64,000 bases of DNA. It comes from Dirofilaria immitis. Lineage: Eukaryota > Nematoda > Chromadorea > Rhabditida > Onchocercidae. The DNA is taken from contig JAKNDB010000088.1 in assembly GCA_024305405.1 (NCBI GenBank), positions 2,064,001 to 2,128,000 on the forward strand. Reading direction: 5' to 3'. A model generated the notes under the pieces. It did no database searches and was not told the DNA's origin. It saw only the letters and a program-made list of their open reading frames with translations. Both the position numbers and the translations under genes were made by a program. Of the stretch, positions 50,401-61,980 are shown piece by piece (positions within the stretch are counted from its first letter, which is position 1; every line of letters begins with the position of its first letter).

Positions 50401-52104
50401 TATGATAAATATTAATCAATATAGTGCTGATAATATGATACAATTCAATCCAAATCAATCAAATTTATTTTTGTAATAAAATTTTGATAATAAATTTAAG
50501 TAAAATTACTTTGAAAAAGAGAAAAGAAAACAAATTTAAATATTCATCTTTTGTTAGTAAACTTTCTCGCCATTATTTCAATAAAAATAAGGTTACATTC
50601 GATATTCATTTTTAACAGTGAATATATTATCATTATCGTTTCATAATACAATATTAATCAATACAATATGATAATATGATGAGGAATAATTCGGACATGA
50701 ATGTCTATGATATGATAATGAATAAATTAGCATGAATATAATAAATGAATAATTTGATATCGCTTGTGATGATATGATGATGATAGATGAATCACGTTGA
50801 TAATAAAACTTATCTGTATTATCTATTTTAATTAATTTCAATAATAATAGTACTGTTAGTTATGGCTTACATCAATTAATCGATATTTGGATGATAAGTT
50901 TTACCTTTCATTGATTTTCCTCCAATTTACAGCAATGAAAGTTTGATTGCACATTGCTTGTGTAATTTGTTAATCACTTATCATTCAGATGTAATTATCG
51001 CTATCATAGTTAGTGATAAAGGTGAAAGAGCTTTTTAAATGAAGATATCAATATCGATTAAAATATTTGGAAAATGCAATAGTATGAAATACTTAGGAAT
51101 ATGGAAAAGTGTAATGTCAGAAATTTATCTAATTTAAAAGAGCTAAATTTAATATTAGTATCTTGATAAGATCAAATATGAAATAAAGCAAAGTCGAGAA
51201 TTTATCGAGCATATACATAAATTGCTCATTAGTTTAATAATATCATTCTTGAACACTATACTTCAGTTAAAGTTGATAGTATATAATGCTGAAAAAACCA
51301 TGAAATGCCAATGATGAAGTTTTTACTAATTAGATTTGTCCAGGTTATCATTAAACAACAATTGCTTGATAAAATCTCGAAAAATTTCCCATATTTTGCG
51401 AGAAAAATGATAATATTTATAAAGTCAAAAAATTATAAAAATTTGTTACGAAGCTATTGAGAAAATATAACATAAAAATAATTTAAATCATAAAATCAAA
51501 AACAAAAAAAATTTTCTCGAGAATGATTCAGAATAAGTGCTTTTATCTAAAAAAAAAAAAAAGGCCTACAATTATGAAATCCTATTTTAAAAAAATCAAA
51601 TAAATGAGATCGTCGGTATAAGGAAAATTGAAATTACAAAATTAAATAACAATTAAATTCTAATCTTCAAATACAAACATTTAAAATATAATTGTTAATA
51701 GAGAAATGTTAAACTAATACTAAAGTAATATATCATTTCGAAATCAATTGATTAATAGATTGGTTAGCATCATATGATAACGAGAGATTTTATCATTTGA
51801 TTAAAAATATTTTCTATATGCATATTATTTATATTCGGTTGTTTAGAAATTTTTTGTCCTATAATGTTTGCATTCTTTTTTGGCAAGAATATTTAAAAAG
51901 AAAGTAAACAATGAGAAGAATGTAAACGATGAGTAATTGTTAGGTAGAGAATTTGATATTGTTGATTTAAATGAAAGGCAATAATGATTATTCATTTATA
52001 ACGATTCATTGAATGCTCATTTTAATAAATAATAAAAATACCTTTCCCCGAATAATTCAATTTCTATTTTCATTTCTTTTTCAATATAATCATAAGATTC
52101 ATTT

Positions 52105-52320
52105 TATCATTTCATTCATTCATTCATTCTATTATTTATTGATTTATTTGTTTATTTATTTCATTCATTTATTCATTCATTCATTAACCAATTAATTAAT
52201 TTGTTTATTTATTTGTTCATTAATTAATTAATTAACTAATTAATCGATTTACTTATTTATTTATTTCTTTATTCATTCATTCCATTTTTTCCATTCATTC
52301 ATTCAATCGTTTCATCTCAT
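52105..52320. repeat. CATTC/TTTA-type satellite arm
   Basis: Tandem CATTCATTCATT, TTATTTATTTGT and TTAATTAATTAA stretches, pyrimidine-rich on the plus strand. Confidence 0.8.
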
Positions 52321-52383
52321 TTTAAAGATTTGATAAGAAACAGAAAAAAATGAAATAGGAAGAGGACGAAAGAAGAAAGGAAG

Positions 52384-52805
52384 GAATGGAAAGAATGGAA
52401 TGAATGGAAGGAACGGAATGAATGGAATGAATGGAAGGAATGGAAGGAATGAAATGAATGGAATGAATGGAAGGAATGGAAGGAACGGAATGAATGGAAG
52501 GAATGAAAGGAATGGAATGAATGGAAGGAATGGAAGGAACGGAATGAATGGAATGAATGGAAGGAATGGAAGGAATGAAATGAATGGAATGAATGGAATG
52601 AATGGAGGGAATGGAATGAATGGAAGGAATGGAAGGAATGAAATGAATGGAATGAATGGAATGAATGGAGGGAATGGAAGGAATGGAAGGAATGGAAGGA
52701 ATGAAATGAATGGAATGAATGGAAGGAATGGAAGGAATGAAAGAAATGGAAGAGGTGAAATGAATTTGAATGAATGGTGGAATGAATGGAATGAAATGAG
52801 TAAGA
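52384..52805. repeat. GGAATG-type minisatellite
   Basis: About 420 bp of GGAATGAATGGAA/GGAAGGAATG units with higher-order blocks. The block GGAATGGAAGGAATGAAATG recurs several times at roughly 65-120 bp spacing. Units drop or gain 5-nt GGAAT/GGAAG modules. It is open for 138 codons as Asn/Gly/Met/Arg repeats; treated as noncoding. Confidence 0.92.
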
Positions 52806-54275
52806 ATTTCTATTAAAATGTGTCTTTTAATTCATTTCATATTCTAAAAAAACTTCTCCATTAAATTATTTGAAGGGAAAGAATTTTCTTTCTTTCTTCT
52901 TTCTCTCTCTTCCTCTCTCTCTTTTTCTTTCTCTCTCTCTTTTTATAATTCATATTTGTTTAATGGAAGTTATATGATCGATTTGTATTTGTATTGGAAA
53001 TTTAACGGATGAAAATTGAAAAGTGAAAAATGGGAAAAAGAAAAAGCAAAAAAAAAAAAAATGCGTTTTGGTTTATTGAATGTAAAAGGGCCAAAATGAA
53101 TGAATGGAATGAATGATTGGAATGATTGAATGATCAAATGATCGAATGATTGAATGAGAAATATATATATATATTATTGCTTTCTAAAGCTATTCCATTT
53201 TATCGCCACTTACACACAATAGTAATACATTTCATGAAATTATCTATGATACGTATTCTTACTTCTTCAATTATTGATTTGTTATCTTTTGATAATATTT
53301 TATCAAATATGATATTTCAATTATTCCTTACTATCAATAACATTTGCAGTATTTCATTTAACTATCATTGATATATAATGCTTTTATCAATTACTATTAT
53401 TAATATAATTTACATTAAAGCAAATAATTTTGAAACATATATTTTAATTAATACTATTGTTATTTTATAATATTTTTATGAAATTATTAATCATATGTTA
53501 GTTTATGATAAAATTATTATTATCAGTCTCATTCTTACTATTATTAAATTATTGTTATCATTGCATATAAATTATCATTTATCAATATAAGCAAATGATA
53601 GTTTTTTTAATTGTATGATAACTTTTCTCAAATTAATATTATGCATTAAATCATTTCAAAAAAAATACAAAGATTTTTCTAATTTTTAAAAAATTTTTAA
53701 CAATTGAAATATTATAAATATCATATACAAAAAAAAAGGAAAGTCCGTTATATTTGATAAGCTATTTTTATTGATTATTGACTTGCATATATGATAATAA
53801 CATTTTTTCCTCTATACATGTTATACATCTCATGGGAAAATAGTAAAAGATAAAAAATCAATTTAATTTGTCAGATATTTTGAAATGATTCAACTATGCA
53901 AATAATGCTAGAATAGAATAGAAATGAAACAATTGTTAGTCTGATTATAATTTTATTTCTGATTAATGATATCAAATGATTAATAATATCTTGAAATTTG
54001 TGATATGATAAGTTCTAAATAAATTCAATTTAAGATAGATAGGATAAGTTTTTAAATAAACTAACTTCATGTAAAAATATTGACACAATGACAATTTTTT
54101 AATAATTATTATTGATTGATATGTTTTCAACGATGATTATTGTTTGATAATTTGCCAATGATTATTATTGATTGATAATTTTCCAACAGTGATTATTAAT
54201 TTAATCATTATATTAGCAGGAATATAGTACTAGCCTACGATTGTTGAAGTTTAGAAATTGTGAAAAGAAAAAAAA

Positions 54276-54806
54276 ATGGCCTGGTCTCCATGGCTAATCA
54301 TATTCGTTATCATTGCTTGCTTAATGATTATTGCTAGTATTATCGTGGCTATATTTTATTTCAGAATTGATACTAAACGAAAGATAATGTTAAAAGGTTT
54401 AATACTCTTTTAATCATTTTTACCTTCTTTTTTATTAAACAAAAGAATTTTGCACATTTGCTTTATTATTAAATGAAAATTTGATGAATTATTTTCTTAC
54501 CGATAATACTTCTCTTATCATTTACTTTTTAAATATAAGAGATATAAGATAAAGGAAATTTTACTAGACGAGAAAAATAAATTTTGTTCATTCATTAATA
54601 ATTTAATTGATTTAATTTTCGACGAAAATTGACCTTTGACTTAATTTATGTAATGTTATTTAGATGAAAAAAATAAATTTCCTTCAATTGTTAGTAATTT
54701 AATTGACCTTTGACTTAATTTATGTTTTATTTTCTTTTTTTTCTATTTTCATTATTCCTTTTTCATTTTTATTTCAGAGAATTATCCCACACCACAAGAA
54801 TTATAA
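54276..54806 (+). CDS. tiny single-pass membrane protein, 2 exons
   Basis: Exons 54276-54396 and 54778-54806 encode about 49 residues. After MAWSPW there is one strongly hydrophobic helix (residues about 7-29, LIIFVIIACLMIIASIIVAI), then FRIDTKRK, a positive stop-transfer cluster predicting a cytoplasmic C-terminus, and a short tail ENYPTPQEL. The intron is 381 bp with TTTCAG; the junction is AAA G|AG in phase 1. A GAAGTTTAG acceptor ends 23 nt before the ATG. Family unknown; it is too short for most ORF filters. A second phase-compatible end is the exon at 58581-58666. Confidence 0.5.
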
Positions 54807-56343
54807 ATATTATGTATTACTAACTACTCAAAATTATCACTATTATTATCGATACTGTCGATACAATTATCGAGTAAAATTGGTTGATACTATTCACTAT
54901 TATCGCAAGCAATTTTATAGGATATTAATTGATATGATTATTAATTTAGATTATCAATATCAGCCTATGCTTCTAATTTATAACTATAAATTTACCTTTA
55001 TTATTGTTCATTTACTTTTGAAAAAATATTTGAATAATAAGTGCAATTAATTTTTCTTACCATATCTTATCTTAATTTTGATTATAAATTAAATTTATAA
55101 TATTTTATATCGATTAGTTTATTTGGATGAAAATTTTCAAATTTTTTCTTAAAATTTATTAATTGATCGATTAGATGATTTATTTATTTCTTCATGTATA
55201 TTAATTGATGGACGCAGTTGTTGTTTCTTTTTCTACCGATTAGTTAGTTAATCTGGATGAAAAATTTCAAGCTTCTTGTCAAACTTTATTGATTGATTAA
55301 TTTGTTGATTGGATGATTAATTGATTGATTAATTTTTCATGTATATTGTTTTTTGCAATATATGCTATTTAGATATACAAAAAAATGTACATTTCAATTT
55401 TTTCCTAAAATTTTTATCAATTTGATTAAAAATTAAATAACAATCTCAAATTTCTGCAATACCTATATTTATGCATTTGTTTTTATCATTGATTAATTAA
55501 TTCCTTTATTAAAATTATCATCAACCTTTTTCTTTTCATATTACATTTCCTCGTCATATTAGTTAAGCTTATTTTATAAAATCCAATGCAAAAAAAGTTT
55601 GTCTATCAATTGTTTGCTCAAATTAATCTTGCATTATGCAAATATCATAAATTTAATCAATGATAAATAATTCAACTTTATGAATTTTTTTTCAGAAAAA
55701 TTATCAAATTTAAGAGAAACATTTTTATATCAAATAATTATGTAATTTCCAGGCGAAATATTAATATTAATTTTTGAATAATTATTCATATTTGATAATT
55801 TACAAAATATGCTCAATACTTTTTATTTTAAACTTTCGAAAAAAAAATTTTTTTTCACTCTAAATGCTTTTATTATAAATTATTAATAATAAGTAATTGA
55901 TAATATTATCATTTTTATCATAATCACTATATTTTTGTTATAATAATTGCAAAAAAAGGGAATAAAAACCATTGCAATTATTTCAGCTAATATAAATTAA
56001 TAAATATTGAATTAAATTTAATTATTTGAATTGGAAATGAATTTAAAAGAAATTTATAATTGAATTAATTAATTAATTAATTGATTTATCAATCAATACG
56101 AATAGCATTTGTTGATTTCTCCTTTCTTTCTAATAAAAACAATTCTAATTGAATAAATATTTATTAAATTCAGTTTACATTTTTTTCAAAAAAAAACAAT
56201 AAGATAAAATTGAAATAGTTTTGCTTCCTTTTTTTTTCTATAAAAATTGTTTATTATTATTGATATTGTTAAATATATGTTGATGAATGAATAAATGAAT
56301 GATAAATAAATGATTCAGCAAAGTAAACAATATTTCATCATCA

Positions 56344-56383
56344 TCATGCTTTTGCAGTTGTCATTGTTGTTGTTTTATCATGT

Positions 56384-56416
<33 letters not shown>

Positions 56417-57553
56417 GTGACACCTAATGGCGCACATTGTCCTTCACATTCCGCTCCTTGTCGAAATATTTGTTTCGGTTTTAGATCATTTCCAACTTCG
56501 TAGTTTACTACACCGATACCATTTAATGTTACCTATGTAAATATGATATTAAATTTGTCATACTTTTTTAACGTAAATAATTACGTAAATAGCGTAGAAA
56601 TCAAAAGACTAATAAATCAATTAATAATAATAAATATTATATTCGTGCTTTATTTGTAGATAGTTACGTAAAAATTAGACTTATAAATTAAAAACTATTA
56701 ATAATAGGCACTCTATTTATTGTCCTATTTCTACGTAAACAATTACGTAAATAAAGTAAAATAGAATAATAAATATTATATTTATGTAAATAACCATGTA
56801 ATTGGCATAAAAAATAAGACTATTTCGTTTATTTTTGTTTATTATTTAAAATAAATAGTATCTCGATTAAATTAAAAAATAAATAAACATTTTTATATTA
56901 ATTTACATATATTATTGATAACGTATTAAATTATCATAAAAATTGATATAAAATGTTAAGTTAAGCTTACCTCTACACTATATTCTTCTTTTTCGAACTT
57001 ACTATCGGAGCCTTTTGAAAATGTTTTTATTTGAAATGGTCCTAAGCCACATTCATCAGCTTTTTGTTGAAAGATTAATCGTTCGTTTTTATTCAAAATC
57101 TTTCTTTAAAAGAAAAAATATACTATTGATTAATGTTATTTCGTAAAAGAAAAAAATATTGATTGATTCCATTTTACTAGATCAATTACTTCTTATCATT
57201 TAAACTATCAATTTAAATAAATCAAAATATAAGCATAATAATATATTCGCTATAGCTCTGAATTATATAGTCATAATGAAATGATAATCATAGTAAATTT
57301 TTATCTTTCAATAGAAATAAACTTAAATACCTATCATAAATATGAAGTATTACTTAATTTTCATTTAATAAAAAAAAGAAAGGATGGAATGAATAACTAA
57401 CTTTTCGTTGGTTTTACCATTTGGTGCAATAATTTGCGCTTTAAATGGCGTTTCAGTAAGTGATTTCACGCGTAAAATAATATCACATCCGATTGTTGTT
57501 TGAAACATTGAAAATGATAATAGACTGAAGCAAAATATTAGTGATAGTATCAT
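56344..57553 (-). CDS. secreted nematode protein with C-terminal His10 run, 3 exons
   Basis: Exons 57553-57402, 57103-56971 and 56532-56344 encode about 157 residues, with phases 2 and 0 consistent. The N-terminus [17 protein letters not shown] is a signal peptide, probably cut before GCD. The mature part ([20 protein letters not shown]..., [38 protein letters not shown]) has five cysteines and looks like a compact beta-rich domain. It ends with ten histidines, QHDK and a Thr-rich tail. I do not know the family name. The His tract comes from a CAT repeat and could bind Cu, Zn or Ni. A TTTTTTAG acceptor lies 5 nt before the ATG, as expected for trans-splicing. Confidence 0.72.
56540..56830. 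repeat. ~115-bp diverged repeat in intron of His10 gene
   Basis: Repeated TTACGTAAATA...AAAAATAAGACT and AATAATAAATATTATATT blocks, two to three copies. Confidence 0.5.
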
Positions 57554-57854
57554 CTTGCCTAAAAAATATTTTTATATTATGATAATTTATTGATAATGAA
57601 AATTTTTCGTTAAATTGATATTGAAAAGTGAATAAAACATTTAAATGATAAATGATTGTATTCATAATGGAATGAATTAGTTTGTAAATCGATTGATAGA
57701 TTCTTATCTCTTAATGATATTACCTGTTAAGTGATATCAAGCAGAAAAATTTAGTTATATTTATAAATCATATAACTGACTCTTTTTTCTTATTCTAATA
57801 TTTGAATAAATATCACTTAATATGATTTTTATATCATCACTTTTCTCCTTCCCT

Positions 57855-58060
57855 GCAGCAGTAGTTTTTATAAGAAGGAGAAAAGTAACACTGTACTAAT
57901 AGTATTTATAAAGGAAAAAAGATACTGTAGTAGTAGTATTTATAGGAAAAGAAAAATAATACTGTAATGATAGTAGTATTTATAAAAGAAAAGTAATACC
58001 GTGATAGTAGTAGTATTTATAAGAGAGGAAAAATAGTGATACTGTAATAAAGGATTGTTT
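57855..58060. repeat. ~45-bp tandem repeat, about 4-5 copies
   Basis: Units read TACTGTARTARTAGTAGTATTTATAARRGAAAAG. They lie 300-500 bp upstream of the His10 gene start. Confidence 0.7.
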
Positions 58061-58194
58061 TCAGAAAGTATAATGGGAATTGCTTAATTCGCTGGCACTA
58101 TAAATCAGCAACGAAAAATGGAAACAATAAATGAAGCCTTTGAATAATTCTGCATAAGAAACTACAATAATAATGGTTTTATGATTATCACTGC

Positions 58195-58330
58195 CTAATC
58201 ACTGTTGATAAAAAGCTTAATTAAACTTCTTATATTTTAGTTATCATTGCTTATCAATGAGTTATTATTGATAAGAAGTTTAATTGGATTCCTTATATTT
58301 TGATAATCATCGAATATCAAATAGTCACTG
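58195..58330. repeat. ~65-bp tandem duplication
   Basis: Two copies with GTTGATAARAAGYTTAATTRRA, CTTATATTTTRR and ATCATYG blocks. Confidence 0.55.
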
Positions 58331-58580
58331 CAGACAAGAAGTCTAGACTTCTCGTTTTTATACTAGGACGAGTGAAATTTGTTTTCCAATTGATAGTTTA
58401 CTTGATTTATTATTCCAAATCTCTTTTCACTTCTAATCTGAAAATTATATATCACCGATACAATTATAAATCGATGTAATTGATTTCGATTTAATTTAAA
58501 ATAATATGATATTAAACTTTTATTCCAGAATATATATAAACAGCAAAATATTTCATTTTATTTTTTTTTTTTTTTTGAAG

Positions 58581-58666
58581 ATATAAAAGAAAATGATATA
58601 GATGAATGGATAAAAGCTAAAGAAACTGCCGATCTGTTAGTTGCTGCTTTCGAGAAAATAAATTAA
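58581..58666 (+). CDS. orphan terminal exon
   Basis: After a long T run and TTGAAG, a phase-1 exon reads DIKENDIDEWIKAKETADLL, VAAFEKIN and TAA. Amino-acid content is strongly coding-like, and the opposite strand has stops. The only upstream phase-1 donor I found on this strand is the one at 54397 of the small membrane protein (4.2 kb away, spanning the opposite-strand His10 gene). It may be that gene's alternative end, or the end of a gene whose first exon I missed. Confidence 0.4.
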
Positions 58667-59991
58667 ATTTGTAACATTCTCGACTTCGCAAAATATAAAT
58701 ATATTTTTATCCAATACTTTTAACAATACACTAAGATATCGAGTAATGCAACGTGATTACGTTAATTCAGTTATCAATCTCAATATGAATAATCAAACCT
58801 CGACATGAGCCTTTTCATCAATCATTTCTTAAGTTTATCGATGCACATGCCTTTCATTATGCGCCTTGTAAGCATATCGAGAGTGTAATAGATCTCGAGA
58901 GCATATTTAGATTAACATTTTTCAAAAATTTTGACTAATAAAGAATACAATTATACCGATTTAATTATTATATGAATAAAATGATAATATAACATAAATA
59001 AATGATTATGCATCAATTAATTTAACAAAAAAAAGCAAAAAAAAATGAAACAAATGCCGTATAAAAAGGTTTCAGATAGTGATAATGATAATAGTGATAA
59101 ACAAAAAGTTGAAGATTAAAAAAATTCGATAATTATTAAAATTAGAAAAAGAAGAATGAAAAAAAAAGAATTCACCTCAATCATTTCTTTACTATCAAAC
59201 AAAATAATTTCGAAATAATTTTAATTTAGTAAAAAAAGTTTTTTAAGAAAAAAATGATAAGAAGGAAAAATTTTTAGGAATGATTTTAATCTAAATAACA
59301 CTATACATTAAATAATGATTATTTTCGAGAAATAAATTTGCAAAAAAAAAAAAGGAAAAGAAAAGATGAAAAGACGATATCGAAAGAATAATTTATATCA
59401 ATTAAAATTCATTTGCAACTGTTTCGGCACAATCGTATGAACTTTAAAACTTTTTTTCAAACAATATTTGCCTAGCTTCTGTGATATTTATATATTATTT
59501 TACGAAAAAATAGTTTTAAAACTCTCTTATCTTCTCCTATCACTCTATTTACTTTAAAACTCTCTCATCATCTTTTATCACTCTACTGCTATCTTTTTTA
59601 TTGGAAAAAAACACACAAATAATCCGTTTTTAATTAATTGTTTATTTTCCTTCTCCCTCTCTCTCTCTGCCTCTCTCTCTCTCTTTCTTCTTCGTTCAAA
59701 AAATTCACAAACGAAAAGAGAGTAAAGGTTAAAAGAATTATGAACATGAAAATATAAGCTAATTGGAAAAGGAATAAATTAATAAATTGATTAATTTTGA
59801 TAATCATTTAACTACTTCAATATTCAACATTCATTACTGGCCTATTTCAAAAATGTAGCCCATTTTAAAAATATAGCCTATTTATTTCAGAAATATAGCC
59901 TGTATAGTCTAGTTAGAATAAATCGTAATATTATGTTATAGCAATAATTAAATAACCTAGATTATCTGTTTATAAACTGAAAAAAAATTTC
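58667..59991. other. intergenic, no gene seen
   Basis: A GC-richer patch at 58,740-58,920 has a short minus-strand open frame (28 codons, no acceptor). The rest is AT-rich, with a CT microsatellite at about 59,655-59,690 and TAGCCYA-type short repeats at 59,838-59,900. Confidence 0.45.
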
Positions 59992-60043
59992 TTATTTTCT
60001 AATCTTTCTATTTTGCATTATTTTCTAATCTTTCTATTTTGCA
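59992..60043. repeat. 26-bp perfect tandem duplication
   Basis: Two identical copies, starting TTATTTTCTAATCTTTCTAT, directly before the duplicated structured element. Confidence 0.95.
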
Positions 60044-60050
60044 TAAGTCT

Positions 60051-60306
60051 TAATTCAATTAGAAACCATATTATTACAATATATGAAGGTACGTATGGAT
60101 GAGTATGCCTGCCCTCACCTGGCATCTTAATCATTGTGATAGGATGTTGGATTTCATGATTCAGTAGAAGGGTTAATTCAATTAGAAACCATATTATTAC
60201 AATATTGCGTGCACAATTTTAAAGTAATGAACGTACGTATGGATGTATACGCCTGCCCCTCATCTGGCATCTGAATCATTATTGTGGGACGTTGGATTTC
60301 ATGATG
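60051..60306 (+). ncRNA. tandemly duplicated candidate structured RNA element
   Basis: Copies 60051-60172 and 60173-60306 share TTAATTCAATTAGAAACCAT, ACGTATGGATG, GCCTGCCC-TCA, TGGCATCT and GTTGGATTTCATGAT. Both can form the same three stems: CGTAT with GTATG (copy 1, two G-U pairs) or ATACG (copy 2, all Watson-Crick); TGCC with GGCA; and ATCAT with ATGAT. The changes in the first stem keep pairing. Copy 2 carries about 25 extra bases before the first stem. It lies 244 bp before ERH, so it may be an RNA gene, a 5' UTR exon or a regulatory repeat. Confidence 0.4.
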
Positions 60307-60549
60307 ACTATGAATAAAACTGTGAATGATAGAATAGTGGAAATTTAAGGATTGTTTTTGAAATCAATTGTGAATTAGAGTGATGTGAAAGGATTATAAA
60401 TCTTCCCTTCTAGTTAATGTAATGATATAAGATATCTTAGTCAAACTCGTAATATAAGATACGTACGCATACGTAAGTATGCATGAAATGACTAGGAATA
60501 TGCCGTGATAAATGTAATATCTGTGTATGAATATTCTAGAAAATTCGTA

Positions 60550-61159
60550 ATGGATTCGATGTCATCACATACGATTTTGTTGATTCAACCCGTGATGCGA
60601 GTAGAATCGCGAACATGGTCTGATTATGAAACTACTACTGATTGTATGGAAGGTATACATTTCATCCAAAATTTATTTGATATAAGATGAACTTTTTGAC
60701 ATTTTCAGTATTTTACTGAATACGTGTAATGAATTCCTTGTCTTATCGTTTTTGTTGATTATTAATTTCTTTTCAAATATTCATACTCAAGCGAGATATA
60801 TGATTTTTGATAATACTAAATATTCCTCGTTTTACGTGCAAAATAACCATCAAATACGAATCTGTTAATAGTCATTTTTCAAATTCACATTCCTATTTTC
60901 AGCTAATGTATTATTCAGAAGAAAGCATTACGTTAATCTTTCAGGAATATGTAAAATTTTTGAGGAACATTTGAAAAAATTAAATCCAAATTCGGCATCC
61001 ATTACTTACGATGTGCAAAATTTGTTTGAATTCATCGATCGATTAGCCGATTTATCCTGTTTAGTATGGGAAAATACACTAAAAGCTTATGCACCACATA
61101 ATAAAGATTGGATCAAGGAACAAATTTATACATTATTGCGGCGACAGGCTGCTAAATAA
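60550..61159 (+). CDS. erh: enhancer of rudimentary homolog (ERH)
   Basis: Two exons (60550-60652, 60945-61159) give about 105 residues, the usual family length (human 104). After MDSM the sequence follows the family throughout: [71 protein letters not shown]. The junction GAA G|GA is in phase 1. Start could be ATG 60550 or 60559; the second matches the usual MSHT start. An ATATTCTAG acceptor ends 10 nt before the first ATG, suiting trans-splicing. ERH is a small conserved nuclear dimer acting in RNA metabolism; in C. elegans ERH-2 is a subunit of the PETISCO complex. Whether this matches erh-1 or erh-2 cannot be told here. Confidence 0.95.
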
Positions 61160-61980
61160 TTTGATTATTAATATCACTTTGTATATTTAAAGATGGATGA
61201 AATAATCTGACGATTTACTTCTATATTTATTTTGTCCATTTTCTGTTTTTCTTGTTATTAATTATTTTTATTAAAATATATGTTGTTGAGTGGTCTCTTT
61301 TAATTACAAGTTGTTTTTATATTTTCCAGTCCTACTCGATCTCTTTTTAGTATCACATTAGCATTTAATAAATTGTTGGTTTATTTATAATTCCAGTCTT
61401 TAATCCATGTGAAAAAGTTCCATTAATCTCAGTTTCCATCGCCAATAAAATCCTTTTTCATATTATATACTTAGCTTGTACAACAAGTAATTATAGTTTT
61501 ATAGGTAGTTATATAATACATCTCGTAGTATAAAGCTATGTTACAGAAGGGAATGATATAGTGTAGCGAAAAATATATCACAGTTTTTTAAAGAAAGCAG
61601 TGCAAGAAAGATGAAAAGGGTGCATCATCAGAAGACAAACTGAGAAAGAAAATCGTGTTCAAGATTATAAAAATCAGTAGTCAAGCGAAAGTAAAAATAA
61701 AATTCAACACAGATAGAGAGGATACAATGCGAAAAGATATTCTGAACACATTCTTCATTGCTGCTTTTCCAAAAATAATTTTCTATTGCTGAGTAATGTT
61801 TTAAAATCGATCTTTTGGAAAACAATAAAAGTATAAATGGATAATGTATTCATGTAATAAAATGGAAATTATGAAATATGAACAAGGAAAAATGATAAAA
61901 GAATATTCGGAATTATCAAAAAAATCATTTCTTCCAATCGATCGTTTCACAAGTAATAATCGATGGAAAGGATTATAACA
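61160..61980. other. convergent 3' flanks, no gene seen
   Basis: Lies between the ERH stop and the stop of the minus-strand gene. Expected to hold both 3' UTRs. The minus ORF at 61,628-61,825 has no splice or composition support. Confidence 0.5.

Larger units (their letters stand above)
50401..54275. other. intergenic with satellites, no gene seen
   Basis: An AATAAA at 50476 fits the 3' end of the TSP1/C6 gene. Beyond it there is AT-rich spacer, CATTC and GGAATG satellites, CT-rich tracts near 52,895-52,945 and GAATG/GATTG repeats at 53,095-53,150. Open frames at 50,641-50,841 (minus) and 53,150-53,371 (plus) lack splice support. Confidence 0.5.

Noticed and set aside
52400..52816. 138-codon Asn-Gly-Met-Arg repeat ORF
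   Set aside because: GGAATG minisatellite; no splice or start context, and unit lengths vary by 5 nt modules, so the open frame is incidental.
53190..53330. Minus-strand open frame ending IVCKWR
   Set aside because: About 38 codons with protein-like content but no acceptor and no partner exon.
58800..58925. Minus-strand 28-codon frame (KYALEIYYTLDMLTRR) in a GC-richer patch
   Set aside because: No splice acceptor and a stop immediately upstream; possibly a decayed exon, not supported enough to call.
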